A stretch of DNA of 64,000 nt from Motacilla alba alba (Eukaryota > Chordata > Aves > Passeriformes > Motacillidae): assembly GCF_015832195.1 (NCBI RefSeq), contig NC_052017.1, positions 80,849,801 to 80,913,800 of the forward strand, given 5' to 3'. This document shows positions 14,601-28,760 of the stretch, piece after piece. The notes below the pieces were generated by a model, which was not told where the DNA came from, ran no database searches, and saw nothing but the letters and a program-made list of their open reading frames with translations. Position 1 is the stretch's first letter; every line of letters begins with the position of its first letter. The translations under genes were made by a program, and so were the position numbers.

Positions 14601-15680
14601 TTTCCATTTCGTAAAATCAGATACTTTCTTTGTCACCCTGCAAAGTGATCACATTAACTTTTTTTCCTTTGTCATGAGATTTTAAAAAACATTTCCATAA
14701 TTTAAGAAGTGGTTTGGCTATATCAGCTAGAGTTCAAGGAACAAACAACTTCAAAGTTGTGACTTCTCATAGACTTGTCTAAACATGGAGAGACAGAGAG
14801 GCAATCTTAGGTGGCAAACCACTACAAAAATATTATTTTGCTTGTATGAAATGTAAAAGAAAGAAAAAGTCAAAGTAAAAAAGCTCTGTTCCAAAATAGC
14901 ATCTGTTGAAACAATTTGTTCAAGCAATACTTGATGTTAAGAGTACGAAAGCTGGGTAAGGATGCATGATTTTGTATACCTTAAAAAAATCCTTAATAAA
15001 CTTACATGTGACATTCCTGCCTCCTGAAATCCTTCTAGGCATCTCTCTCATGCCTCTCTCTTGTACAAAATACCTGGGTTGAATGGCTTAGGTTTCATAT
15101 ACTACTGGGATCCATTAAGACAGAGGGTTCATGTATCATTCAGTGTCTGCAGAGTGATTGCTTTTATAAACCAAGCCTTCACTGAACAGCATGTTCTGTA
15201 CCTCATCATCACTGGTACTGAAATATTTACTGAAACACCTACTCCTTGATGAGAAGCCAGTGTTTTAAGATGTACTAGAAGCTGTGACCAAAACTTAAGT
15301 CCCACATAAACACATTTATTAATTACAGAGCTAAAAGTTAGAAAAGATACCATTTCTTGTGCTCTTTTAAAACTGCAACAGTGTAAGTAGGTGAATTAGC
15401 ATTTAGGAAGCCACATTCAAGCCTTCCCTTTGAGGATTTGTGAGAATTTTATCTGCATGAAGATTATTGAAAATTCCATTCTGTCATATCATTTCTTCCC
15501 TCTCCCTTGGGATCCCAGGGACTGTTTGCAGTCTCTCAGACTCTCATACCCAAATTCCTACCAAATACCTGCATTTTCTTATCAGTGGAATTTATTTAAC
15601 TATAACTGATTTTATTTTATGTAGAACTTTAGAAATTCTTGTGGGTATGCAAACAGCTCAGTGTCATTACCTTTATTGCT

Positions 15681-15714
15681 TTTGTTGGTTTTTTTTCTTT
15701 TTTTTTTTTTTTTC
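15681..15714. repeat. T-rich homopolymer tract
   Basis: Long T tract broken by single G and C residues; a low-complexity region in the upstream intron. Confidence 0.8.
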
Positions 15715-16079
15715 CATCTAAGGATCTTTTCCTAGGCTTCTTAAGGAAAAATAAGAAACAAAGCAGACTGCCTGTCCTACCTATTTTGGCCCATTTTCTA
15801 CCTTTACTGGTCATACTGGTGTTGCCTTGTCTTTGAGCATCTAGAAGAAAGACTTCTTCTCCTATGAACTTCTATATTTTGGTGACAAATTCCTGAGTAT
15901 CAGAGAAGGTTGTCAGAGAGCAGGAAGCTTTACCAGCTTGTCCAGTTGGGGAAAAAAAAACCCACAACACAAAAATCTTTAGCTATAATTTTCTCTTTGC
16001 ATATGTCCAATTTCAGGCTGCCTTTGCACCCCTGTCATGTCATGCATTGAGGCTTCCTGGATGCCAGGGCTGCTCTGTT

Positions 16080-16570
16080 GCTCCCCTCCTCATCCTGGCA
16101 GGCAAGAGACTATATAATAAGAGGCTCTTGGTTTAGGGTAAAAACAGGGAGAGATCTCTTACTAGGTTGCCCATCATGGGCAAAACAGACTTGACTGGGG
16201 AAATTAGTTTATTTTATTTTATTACCACTCAAATCAGAGTAAGGTAATGAGACTTAAAGGCAAATCATTAGAGAACCTTTCCCCCATTTCTCCCTTCTGT
16301 CCAGGCTAAACTTCATGGGCATGGAGGCTGAGCTAATTTCATCACATATCATCTCTGCTGCTCCTTCCTCCTTAGGGATAGGGCTCCTTAGTCCTTCCCT
16401 GCTTCTGCATGGGGTCCCTCCCACATGAGATTGTTCTTCATTAACTTATTCAGCTTGGGTCCTTCCCACAAGCTGCAGTTCTTCAAGAACTGCTCCACCA
16501 TGGGTCCCTTCCAGAGAGTGCAGTCCTTCAGGGATAGACTGCTCCAGCAGCATAGTTCTCATCAAACTTA
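16080..16570. mobile_element. Avian endogenous-retrovirus-associated repeat (old, non-coding)
   Basis: The stretch matches, with many changes, a common interspersed sequence of bird genomes that I associate with ERVL-type elements: the gggcaaaacagacttgac and ctctgctgctccttcctcct segments and a following run of gggtcc-cctcccac / gcagtccttca / actgctcca units. No intact protein is encoded. I know the sequence by pattern; the family name and orientation are not certain, and the ends are approximate. Confidence 0.55.
16411..16547. repeat. About three degenerate 45-bp tandem units inside the ERV-type repeat
   Basis: Units starting near 16411, 16456 and 16501 each run gggtcc(c/t)t-cc, then gcagt-cttca, then ctgctcca. 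The period is about 45 bp, with substitutions between units. Confidence 0.6.
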
Positions 16571-19500
16571 CCTTGAAAGTTTTATTTGATAGGACAGAAT
16601 GTTTATAAATGGCCAGACATTTCAAATTTAAAATCACGGTGTGAATGCAAAATACTTGCACTGAGCAAATTGTCTTTTTTAGGAAAATAATAACACTAAC
16701 TCTTTTATTTTCCAGCTGTTAATGTCATTGTCCTGAAAACTGCAAAGAGTTGATGGTATACTTACAGAGCTGTCAAAATGAAGCCTGTATTATAAAGTCT
16801 ACTGTGTAAATTCAGGGCATCCATCCTGACCTTGAGCTAAAATTCTGTCACATGAGTTTCACTTGTGTATTCTAGCCATGGTTACATTGTTACAGGCAGT
16901 AAGTCCTCTCCACATTGCTAGGAATATTAGAAATACAGCATCATGTATTGCCCATCCCTCTTTTCCAAACCAATGTGGGTTTGTTTACATATTGCTTTGA
17001 TAAGCAAGCACAGCATTCCTAACTACCCAATGGCAGTCTGCAGCCTCAGCATCCCGGAGGCATGTGCCACAGTTAAATTTTCCAGTCTTGGCATGTAACT
17101 CAACTCTTGTAGCTTTTAGCTATTTATGTCCTTTTTCTGGTATGTTGAAGAGAAAAAAATTTAGTAGATGTATTCACTGACAAACTGGGGTTTTTTTTCT
17201 GTCCAGTTTGATCACTGCAGTGTGAATCAATCCTTGCTCATCTCCTTTTTTTCTTCCTCTCATAAATGAGTTTATGTGAATGTTATGTCAAGAAATGGGA
17301 CAGAGCTGGCATGCAGAAATTTGATTTGCAACAAGACTTGGGAAGAGCATATCTGTGTATAAAGAGAAGCTAAGGATCCCATGTGTACATTAAGTAGCAA
17401 AGTCCTTCTTTAAGAGCTCTCATGAGTATTGTGTTAAGAAAATATATATTGTTATATCTCCAGCTTGTTGAAACTCATAAAATGCACCATTTGAACTGCG
17501 CTTTGATTTAATTTTGTCAGGAAACCAGACTCTGTTCCTGGTCAGTTTATTTTAATTACCACAGTATTTTCTTTCCTATGATTTTTTTTCAGTCTGTAAT
17601 CTCCTCCTTTTGTTTTCTTCATTAACTTTCTAGCTTCAATGTCTTTAGCAGTGCCACCTTGCCCCTATACAGTGCTTAGCCTTTCTGCTGAGATGTCAAA
17701 CAAGGTGTAAAATGAAAGAGCTTTAATCCTAAGGAATTTTCCCAGAGCAGCAGAGCATAGTGTTCAGAAATCCTGAGCTGAAACACACAGGCTATTGTCA
17801 ATTAAAACCTGATCTGGTTTACACCAGGGTCATGCCACCTACAGAACAGCTCATATTTGAGGAGGTGCAAAGGAAGCCCATGGTTATTTTTGCTGTATCT
17901 TCCTCATACTGGAAACAGAGCATAATATGAAGTCAGCATACAAGTAGTGGGGTTTTTTTCTCCCAGAAACATCTGTCTTACCAGGAATCGGCTGAAGATC
18001 AAAAAGTGTTTTCTTTGCAGACACAGAGCTTCAAAAATAAAACATAGACAAATTAAAAGCTTTGTAAATAAACTTTATATAAAACCAAGAGCATTTAGAT
18101 GTCTAAAAATAAAGAGTGTTGTATGAGAGAAATTGATTTATAGGGGGGTTTCTCGATTGACACAAATTAAATTGAAAATGTGAAACAGGAGGTTCAGTTC
18201 TGATGTGATTCTGAAAAATGACAGGTACCATTGTTGGATACAAAGGCAGGATGCAGTTTTGCCTAAACAGAGACATATGTTGCTTTTGGGAAACTATATG
18301 AGGTGTGAAGTTCTGGATGAAGGTTGTAGTGAAGATATGTCAGAGGCCATGTGAGAAACCCATATGCTTTTAGAAAAATTTGGAAGCTAGGTGAGATAAA
18401 CCACAGCATTTCCAATGGCAACAGAGCCATACATTTGGGAAATTGAATCCTGTGTTAAATGTACATGATTTGAGAAATTAATAGCCACTCATGAGAAAAT
18501 GACAGACAATTGTATATTTATAATTGTCTTTGCAGTTTCACTTACTGAGCATGTTAAGCACAAATGTGAAAATTTGTAGGTAATTCGAATTTTTTACATT
18601 TATTATCACAACAAGAGGCATAGTTTTCAAATATCTGTTTGTTTCTGCCTTTCAAGCAGCAACTTGTAAAATGTTATACTATTATTTTGATTGTCTTTTT
18701 ACTTTTTGTGGTATTTTTTTTCCCACATATCCAGGGGCTCTAACACATGAGTTAAACAGATGCTTGCTACAGCAATTTAACTAGCTCAGGTGTCCCCCTT
18801 TACTAAAGGTCATGTTTTCCCATAGCAGAGGTGGCAGAAACAAATATGTTGGCTTTTTGGTTGCAGTGCTTCCTTGTCCAAGTGATTACAAGTTATAACT
18901 GAAGATGATTTTGTGTTTATCTACTTGACTGTAACAGCAGTGACTGAGGTGTGGGCACACAGTCACATCTGTCAGCTCAGCTGTAACTTCTGCCCTGGGG
19001 AAAGGCAGATGTTTGTGCAATGTTAACCTATTAAATTGTGCTTAAGTGCATTTTTTTGGTTCAGTTTGCTTCCACAGGTTTTGGTCAAGGCCTGAAAAAG
19101 ATGTTTATAGCACAATGGTTTTTTTTTTCACCTACCTTCTATACCCATTTGCCATAGGTGGTGTCCAGTCTCTCAACATTGCTTTAAAAGAATTTGGGGA
19201 ATGGGAGATGTGTTTGTTTCTCTCCTTTCACTCACTCACAGAGGAGTGGCCTTTGAGCTGTGAAGATATGGATTTTCATATGCACATTAACTTTCCATCT
19301 TTGAATTTCCTCTGAGTAGATGATTGGAACTTTCTGGTATTTGGAATTTTTGAAGATGAGATAAAAACTAGAGCTGGATGGATCTGGCAGCTGTATTTTG
19401 CAATATTCACTGGGCTTCTAAATCCATACTCAGATCCCTTACTAACTGACTTCATATTCAGAATTGCAGATCACAGCCATTCTGCTACCTCATCAGAAAG

Positions 19501-22500
19501 CGCAGTGACCAAAATCTCTGAACCTGTGTCTTTGTGTGTCTAAATCAATTTCCAATTGGTTTGAATACTTCCACCATTGAACACATTTCAGCAAGCAGTT
19601 CTGTTTTTTACTGCAGCTCCTAGGTTTGGACTGGCAACTCTAAATTGAGGTTCATGGATGCTCATCTGTTCACTTTCTACCATTTCCATCACTTACACAT
19701 TTGTTATTTAGTAACTGTGCTAACATTTTAAGTGTTATCTCAGGAGTTACATTATTGGATTTTTCCCCTCAGTGAGTGGCCTATTGTTCAAGTTGTCCTT
19801 TAAGTAAAAAATGCAGAAAGAATATTACAATAATCAGCTTTTCAGAGCAAAACCAGGCTTCAGCTCTTCCCAAAATTAGTTTTCTCAAATTTTGCTTCCA
19901 GTTTTTTTTATGAAACATAATTTGTTAATCTTTATAACTAATGTGGGAAAACCCCCAAAAACAGGTAAATGAGCTGCAATTGAATGCTTGTTGTCTAAAT
20001 GATTGCATAAGCAGCTAATACTTTCACACTAGTAGGTCAGTTTTGATGTACCAGTGATTAGTAGCTGCATTTTTTCCCTCAGCTTTTGATCCCAAAGTAT
20101 GATAGTTCACCTGAACCTAAAAGACTGTCTCATTGTAGAAAACAAGATCAGTGATGAACTGTAGGCTGGTAAAAGCATTACTTTTAATATAAGGCTGCAC
20201 TGATTATATAATGAATGATTGAGGATAAATTAATAAGTATCTAAAAGAGTGATCTCTGAGTGAATATAAAATAATAATGGCTGCTCTAATTTTCTGCATT
20301 ACTTGGCAACAGGGTTTTCACACAGTTGATTTTTCAGGTTTAAATATTATGGAAGTAAATGTGTCCTCAGTATGTACATTTCAAGAACTACCTTACGGCT
20401 GTGCCTAATTTGAAACTGCCTTGTTAAAGAAAGGAGATATTTTGCCACATTGACAAATATTGAAGCTAGCATTGCGTGAATCTAAGCATCAGGTACCTAA
20501 GAATCAGACTTTCTCCAGGTCAGAAAGCAGACAAGTAACTCTGGTGGTGCCTGTGGAAACTGATATTCCAGATTTTCTTCCACTTTTGGTGTTTAAAAAT
20601 GTGTTGTTATGGATCTCCTTTTACAACAAGAACATAGCTCTCTTTTCTTTCTAGAAACCTACATGAAGGAAAACATGAGATGAAGGTAATTTATTAGTGA
20701 TAACAGATTTGTAGTGATTATGAAGCAGAGCACTCCAAAACTGATGAGCTGATAGCCTTTTATATCTTTTTGATTATTGGATTAGCTCCTAAAATTCTTA
20801 CTCTCAGTTAATAAATACTTGGATAGCCACAATTACCAGCAGTTTTAAAAATATATTTTTAGTTAATATACTGTTTCATCAATTTAGAAGGTTTTTGTCA
20901 GGAATTATATAGGGCCTACATTAAAAATGTTAAGCTTCTCAGTAAGAGTATTTTGAAACAAATTGCAAACAATTGAGTTATTATAGCAAAATAAATCACC
21001 CATTTTCCATCTGATTTAATCCTCCTTCTTTTGCATTTGCATTTGTAATGAATGAAGCCACATGCACAGATTGTTAGCATGGCCCATCTGAGCAGTAACT
21101 CCTTGAGCTGCAGGAGCTCACTTTTTTCCCACTCACTGATCATACCTTCCAAAATGGAATTTTGAATGACCTCCTTTTCCCTACTTCTGAAGTACTGAGT
21201 GATCAGGGAAGCTACATCTCTTTTCCTGGTCTTTTCAAATGGCACATTCCTAATTTGAAAGGTAAAATTGAATTCTCTCTTTTTATAATTAAATTTATAA
21301 AGATGTACTTCAAGGCTGCTATTTACATGCTGATTTTAAAAGCTGAAAAGATCAATTTTGATTCATTTACAAGTAACACATCATTTACTTTTAATGATAT
21401 TCATATTTCACCGTCTACTTGTCATGATGTTGCTCAGATTTTGGTCCTGGCTTTCCTACTGCTGTTGAGGCCTTCGCTGTGTGGCAATATAGAAATCACT
21501 TTTGAGTCAGTTTTGGTAAATCCATGCAGTCATTTTTAGGTGGACAATCCCTTCAGCCTTACAGCCTTGATTATTTATGGTCCTGTGTGCACTGTTTTCA
21601 TCCGATCAGTAATATCTTATACTTCTTTTCTTTGCACCCGTCTAAATAACAACACTCAGGACAAAAATAGTTGAATCTTTAGTCCTCTGACAGGCCCTTC
21701 TGGCTTTCTCAAATTTTTTTTGGGTTCAAGTGGTGACATCCTCAGCTTCTCATCTCCTGCTTTTGGTGGTTCTGGCCTCATAGTGGGGCTGCTAGAACAA
21801 GAGGCATGTTTATTATATGTCAGATTGTAACACTGAATACAAAACCACAGACAAGGTGGAATTTACAATAAGATTCCCGAACTGGAGAAAATAACCCCTG
21901 GACACCAATCTCCTAAGCAGCAACTTACCTGCAAACCAGTAATTTTCAGTAGTAGCAATTTCCTTCAGAAAAGTTTGATGAGTTTGACATAAAATCCAGC
22001 TTTCGAATGGGGAGTTACACAAATGGCTGGTAGAAAAAGGAAAGTGATGGCTTTGTTCACTCCAAAAACTGATAGGTTTATGAACAGGTGATGAAAGAAA
22101 GAACTTCCCTTGTTGAAGCAAAATTAGTGATATTGAATACAGGAAGGATTTGAGTCCTGAACTGTCCTAATCCCCTGACCTGCCCACAGGGCCTTGAGCT
22201 CTGCCAGGGAAAAAGGATCCAAATCCAGCCTTTAATTCCTTTTAAATTGCCCTTTACACCAGTGGGGATTTTTCCAATTGTTTTCTTTAAAATACACAAA
22301 ATTGAAACAAAAAAGTCCCAATTGTTGTGTGCAGTCAGTATTTGCAGCCCAAACCCATATCTTTTTGGTTCAGAAGAAACTTAATTTCCTCCCTCTATCA
22401 TGAAAATATTTTTACCATTCTGGACCCTTACTTCCCATTGCTGCAGGATTGCATCTGCAGTGAGCAATAGTCTCTGCAGTCCTGGTTCCATTGGAATCAG

Positions 22501-23838
22501 TAGAACTCCTCCTATGGATGTCAAGTGAAGCTAAAACGCTGCCTACAAACTAGGATGTCTTAAGTGGGGTTAAAATACGATGGGGATCTCTGAAATTCTT
22601 TTAGGGTTTGTTTTCCAAGTATAGCGGTGAAATTTACAGGGCAGAAGATGTTTTGTTTAATGGATTGAAATTAATGGAGTTTGAGTGTTCTTTCATGTCA
22701 TGCTTTAGGAGTAGTATTGTAGCAGCACAATTACACTCAACTAAGGTGTATCTACTGGTATTTGGTTGAAGAACCTGTTTTTTTAAACTGTGGAATAAAT
22801 AGAAACATGATCAGGGATTTCTGTTTGTTTTAGTTTGAAAATGCCTCTTTAAATACACAATACTTTACATTTCTGTAGTAAAAAATAACCATTTATTTTT
22901 AAAGTTCAGTTAGTGATTTTTGTGTGTTTTTTAACCATAGGAAGATAAATTTTATCTGTCTTTTGGTTCTTGGGGAGAGAGAGGGTGTATTGGTTTTTCA
23001 GGGAGCTTACATTTTGACATGTAAACGAGGCCCCCTCTACATGGGCGCTATGTTTTCTCTTGAGTTTTATAGCCCTGTTGCATTTGGTTTAGCCTTTATT
23101 TTGCTCGCATGTGAGAGCTATACTTTCTTTTAACTATGTATTGCTGTGGCAAATTCAGGGACTGAGACATGGCTGAGAGACTGAGGTTCTCATATCTTGC
23201 AGCCCTGTCTTGTCTCAGATGACAGACGTTCTACACCATTTGATTTATGGATCAGCAACACTCTTTTCTACTGGTGTCTTAATACCTGAAGAATTGTTTT
23301 GGGCTAGCAAATTTGAGTTTTAGCATGATGGAATGAAAAGCAAAAATTTCTAAGTATTTTTAACCAATTTATTGTTTGGTGATTCAAAAAATATTTCAAA
23401 ACTAATACAATATATTGAAAGAAAACCATAAAAGATAACTCTTGGACTGAAAATATTTAAATGCACTGTCAGTGTTGATTTAGCTGCTTTGTCTGTCACA
23501 CTAACAGGTGAGAAAGAAAAACATGAGAGAGAAAGACATGAGTGCTTCAGAAGTGCTTTCCACACAGACATACTATATGCATCAAAGAAATAAGAGCTTG
23601 TTAGGAGAAATCCCTCCATGATATGAACATATAAATGGGAATAGAACTCTCTATCAGGATTCTGGTTGTAATGAAAAAAAATGTACTTCAAATGTAGATA
23701 ATATTTTGGTCTAGTTTTTTAAGGAGATATCAGAGTATCATGCTTTTTGGTTGATTAAAATCAAACTTAAACTAGGAGTAAAAGTCTCAGAGATTCTCAA
23801 AGTTTTTATGAATTTGACTGAAGTAGCTATGCAGAGGC

Positions 23839-23859
23839 AAAAAAAAAAAAAAAAAAAAA
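23839..23859. repeat. A21 homopolymer
   Basis: Uninterrupted run of about 21 A. No recognisable SINE or processed copy precedes it. Confidence 0.85.
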
Positions 23860-26099
23860 TTAGTCAGTTCCCTGTCCTCCAGGAGAAAACAGTGAGTTTT
23901 GTTGTTTTGTTCAGTGTTATTTAACAATAGTCTCCTCTAGTTTGAAATTACATTTTGCTTGTCCTTTTCTAAAATAATATAATCAAATAATTCTAAATAA
24001 ATCTTGGTAGAAAACATGATATTAATATTCTTTTTCCATTTTGCAAAAATACTGGGGAAGACTATTTAAGGACAGAAGCAAGGTAGCTGCTTAATAGCAT
24101 AATCATTATCTATAATTCCAAATATATTATGATTTCAAATAATCATTTTAATTTATGATGTCTTTTCTCATATTACCACCAGTATTCTTCATTATAGTTT
24201 TTTATTTAAATTTACCCTTTTCACAGACATGTATTTTGTGTGGTATGTATTTATTTGCGTATTTTGTGTAAAATTTCCAGTGATCTCCAAAAACCTGCAA
24301 TGTTGAGTTGCGCCCTAAAATTTAGTCTTACAAATTTTACTGCATCTTTACTAGGTATAGCCAGGCCTAAATTCACCTGTCTCCACTGGCTAAAACCAGT
24401 CTAAACTAAAAGCCACAATATGGTGAATTAGACCACAAGTTTTAGAACAACTTGCAGAGAGAACTTTGGGAATGTGGTTAAGCTTCAACTATTGCAATGC
24501 TATTTTTGGAGTCTGTAAATGGTCTCAAGTAATTATTGCTCTGAGTCCACAAGCATACCCTAAGGACTAACGTGCATAATCCATCACTTGAGCCCCTGAA
24601 GTATTTCTCTGAGTACCTAGAGAATCCCCCAGGAGAGCTTGACCCCATCTCTCCCTTCAGTCCATGTGGAATGTCAGAGGTGGAGTTTAGCAGCTGCTGT
24701 CTCAGTTCCTCTCAGCAGCACTATTGAAGCAGAGTGCCTCACTGCTTTTCTAGCTCTGTCTTACCGCTGAGATGAGACTTCAGTGTTTCATCTGAGATTT
24801 TTATTCAACTTTTTTTTTTTTAATTCAACTTTTATTCAACATGTGGTTACTTGATTAATGTGCCTATGATTCTAGCTGGTAAAATTTCTTCGGAGAGGGC
24901 CATATTCTTGAAATCCCTCTTGGGTAAATCGTTCAACATTGGACAAGGTGGTAAGAGGAGGATAAACCAAGCAGAGATGTTAGTTTCCATATTCCCTCTC
25001 TCTTCCCTCTCAAATCTTTCCTGTTAGACTGTTTTCATGCTAGCAGCACTTAATATATCTATGTGTAATCTGAACTATGGCTTTTCACTCCCCCTTTTCC
25101 TCACTTCCAAATCTGAGGCAATTCAGAGCAAATTCATTGTTCTGTTCTTACCAGAGTTTTCAGCATCAGATCACTTTGATGGTCTCAAGGAGCACTGTGT
25201 GGTTTTTGATTCCTCCGTGGCAGCCGTGGCAGTCAGCAGAGCAGTGCAGCATTCGCTGTTTGTGAGGGAAGCCAGGGGGTTCTGCCAGGTCACTATTAGT
25301 GCCAGAACTCCAAGGAGTCATCCATTCTGGCAATAGTCCTCTGAATTTTCTCTTGGAGAGATTATTTACTGCTGTAAATATTCTCCAGGTAAAGTACATG
25401 TACTTTTGTTTCCCCAGCTTTCTGAGCCTTCCGTGGTTATTATCCAGTGGTTGAATAGATAAGCATGACAGCACTCAAACTTTGATATAAGCTACACAGC
25501 AAGCAAGAAGAAAGGAAAAACTAACAAATGGTCTTCACAGACACTCTTCCGGAGCATCTTTCTTTCTATGCTGGTAATAGCATAGGAGAATGCTCTCTGT
25601 CAGGGTGTATGAAGGGACTACACATCCTGAAGCATGCTGAACACTAGCAGTCTGTCTTTCTAGGAGCAGGGGAACTGACGTGTTCATCTCAGAAGTGTGT
25701 TAGCGAAGCAACATTCAATACATTGCCACTAAATTAACTTCTTCCTCTACTAGCTATATTTATTTGACGAAGGGTTCATTACATACCTCACATATTCTGC
25801 TTTACATGACCCTCACCTTTCTATGCCATGTTTAATAAAGAAAGCCCTCATATTTCTAGCAGCTTTTGTTTTTGACTGAAAAATATCAGTACAAAAATCA
25901 ATAGCAAATGAAGAACTGAAACTTCTAGACTATTTTGACTATATTGAAATAAACAGTGTAGTAGTTACTATACTGGTTGATTTTTTTCCTGCTTACTTGC
26001 TAATAAAAAAGGGTTTGGGATTCAAGATGTTTGAAAGTAATGCAGCACATCTCCTCTTCCAAGATATTTACCTTTGCAACAGAAAATAATTTGATTCAG

Positions 26100-26690
26100 A
26101 AAACTGAAATATGTGAAAAATGTTAAATGGATTAAAAGCTGGTTCATTGACCAGTTGAAAAATGTGGTGTCAATGGGCAGATATAAATTACTGTGTCTAG
26201 TTGAGTCTGCCTGAAATCAGTTTTTGGGTCAATAGCACTTAACATTTTTATCAACAGTCTAGACAGTGATAGAAGACATTTTCAGTAAAGCTTGAGCAGG
26301 ACAGAGATTGGTGAGGTAGTAAATAATATGTTAGATAATTGCAGAAGCTAATAAAGCATATTTTAATATTGCCAAATACTACCAGCCTCCTGTGTGGGAT
26401 AAAAATCTATTGGTAGTTGTTAAGCTGTGATTTAGAAAAGGACAGGTTATCAGAGGTAATTGGGTCTAAGCAGACCCAAAGCTTTGTACAATCTTGTGGA
26501 AGGAAAAAGCACTAATGCAATAATGTGCATATTAAAGTCAGACTGTCAGTCAAATGGGGTGATGATTGCTTTTGCATGCTGTATGGATAAGATTGCTTCT
26601 AGAATGCCAAGTCCAATTTTGGTGTCCACTCTTAAGGAAAATGAGGAAATAGGATGAATAGAAGACATGGGGGTGCACAGGACCTGGAGA
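26100..26690 (+). mobile_element. Degraded CR1-like LINE reverse-transcriptase fragment, sense
   Basis: At 26217-26270 the + strand reads SVFGSIALNIFINSLDSD, aligning with the S-V-L-G-P-V-L-F-N-I-F-I-N-D-L-D block of CR1-type reverse transcriptases. About 40 bases later comes TEIGEVVNNMLDNC, corresponding to the D-D-T-K-x-G-x-V-V-N region after the catalytic F-A-D-D motif, which is itself destroyed here. Around 26606-26650, tgtccaattttggtgtcc resembles the later part of the same ORF. Stops and frameshifts are frequent; the copy is dead. Confidence 0.65.
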
Positions 26691-28760
26691 TCAGGTTTTA
26701 AATCCTGTGTAGGTTTAACAAGTGGAGCTTAGTTTATCATTATGTATGGGTATTTGGGCATGAAATTTTTTTAGTAGGTTTAGGACAAGAAACACTCTCA
26801 GCATCATTGACAGCAAAATTCAGTGACTGGAAAATTAAATTAAGGGGAAAATACAGCCTCATATTACCTTGCAATTTGTTAGCTTTCCGGATTACTAAAT
26901 AGCAGAACAGCTGATCAGGGGAGGTGATAGACTCATAACTGCTAGACATCTTAAAAAAATAGACAAAAAAGGAGAAGGAAAGGCAGATTTAATGATTTCT
27001 TTATTTACAGTTCATGTGCTGCAAGGAGGACAGTCATACATGTTCTGTCCTAAGTCTAAAACATACCTGATTTAAAGAGTTGACTCCTGAGGAGGCATGG
27101 AGAAATTACTTCCCCTGATGTACCTGGGAGCAGATAATTTGCTTCCTCTTTGCTGTTTTCTGAATCAGAAACCAGACCAGACCCTTTTGGATCCCAGAAA
27201 GGTTGATCATCTTCCCTAAATGGTGCCTGAGTATCACTTGTGGTCATCATAGAAGTGATCAAAAGGTTTTAAGGTAGAAAGGGAGTTTGCACAGCCCTCA
27301 GGAGGGAACAAGAGTCGTCCAACTGAAGCCTTTGGTCTAAGAGTATATAAAGTATATATTTGTATATAAAGTAACAAAAAACTATGAAAGCACAAGGTTG
27401 TCACAAATCCCTGTGGCCTCAGAACTTGAGAATCCTGAACATAATGGTGGATTCTGTGGTGTATTGCTGTTTTAGTGGGACAGGGATTTCTGGGGATTTT
27501 TTTTTTTCCAGCTATAACAGATGGAAAAATTAGAAAGGCTTTCAGACAATAAGCTTCTTTTAGATTTGGAATAGCAACACAGGTTTTAAATTAAAATGTG
27601 GGTTGAAAGTGATTGGTCTAAACCTAATTTGGTATGTTCCTAAGTTAGACTATCTGTGAGAAGAGGTAGTGGACTGAGGGAAGTATGAGATAAAAAGGAC
27701 ATTATCACCATGGCAAAGAGAGGAGTAGGTAATCTATTGCTTGTTGGAATATGGTAATATCAACTGGGATAGAGATTATGGAAGAAGGAGGTTGCACTAC
27801 ATGATAAACCCATCATTTCTATTGTTTCCTTATTTTTTAGTATTTAGCAGGCTCCTTTTCAGAAGGAGCTCAGTTTCTCTCTCTCTAACAGGTAAGCAAT
27901 AGAGAGAAAAGTAAAAGTGTTCACACTGATGCCTAATTTCTTTCATCTTTAATAATTTGTCAGTGTGAATTTACTCTGATATTCAGTGTTTGTTTAATTC
28001 CATTCATATATTTTACGGAGAATTTGCATCAGATGAAGTATATTTTGTTCTGGAAAATGAATAGGCAGGACCTACAGACCTGGATGATACTCATCAGAAG
28101 ATCTAGATTGTGGGGCTTGAGGATACTGACAAGTCTGAATTTGTGAGAATACAGGCGATTCTGCATTTGTTTCTTAAGTGTCATCTGTTCCTTTTAGTGC
28201 ATATCGCTCCACAGGGAAGCGAGCTATGAGTAACATGCACCTCAGCGAGCCAGAATCTGTAATATAAAACATATTTTATCTGTTGTCCCTTTTGAAGTAT
28301 GTAAGCAATATACAAAATGGGCAGTGGTTTGCTTTTTCATATGCCGCTAGATGTTACCAAGGAAATATTTGCTGGTTTGTGACATGTACTTGCAGTTTAT
28401 TAAAATTCTTCTTAATTAAAAGCTTTAGCATATTTAGCTTCACCTTACTTGGGGCTATTAATTTATAAAGGATATGCTTGATTATGGTACTTAGAGTGTT
28501 TGATTTACTGTTTTTATGGATGTGATATATCTAATTTGTACTGGGATATTAATGCTTTTAGCAGTGTGGTACTGGGCTTGCATAGAAGCTGAAACAGACT
28601 TTCAGCTTGAGACTGGTATTAAAAGATGATCGATGCTATTAGAAATGTTAAAAAAATATCCAAAGGTTTATTAAAAGGGTTGTCTTTTTGTCTGAGTGTT
28701 TCTTGGGTGTTTTTAAGGTCGTACTTGATGATTATGTTTATGATGACCTTTTTCTTTCAG

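Larger units (their letters stand above)
1..28760 (+). other. SEMA5A: Intron (3' part) upstream of the TSR3/TSR4 exon
   Basis: No exon could be supported in this stretch. The first exon in the window opens in phase 0, so the missing upstream exon should end on a complete codon just before Glu-Tyr-Gln; I found no TSR-like segment (W-x-x-W, C-x-x-T-C) followed by a donor here. The intron is therefore at least 28.76 kb long. It is AT-rich and holds degraded CR1 and ERV-type repeats, a duplicated CA/pyrimidine motif at 7.4 kb and several homopolymer runs, each listed separately. The open frames in it are short and have no recognisable domain. It ends in a pyrimidine-rich tract and CAG at 28751-28760. 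Confidence 0.8.

Noticed and set aside
25037..25474. Open frames on both strands in a slightly GC-richer patch, considered as a missing upstream TSR exon
   Set aside because: No W-x-x-W or cysteine framework and no suitable phase-0 donor.
28626..28760. In-frame open sequence extending the TSR4 exon 5' to a Met codon
   Set aside because: The hydrophobic translation does not match SEMA5A and a strong acceptor sits exactly where the match begins; it is intron.
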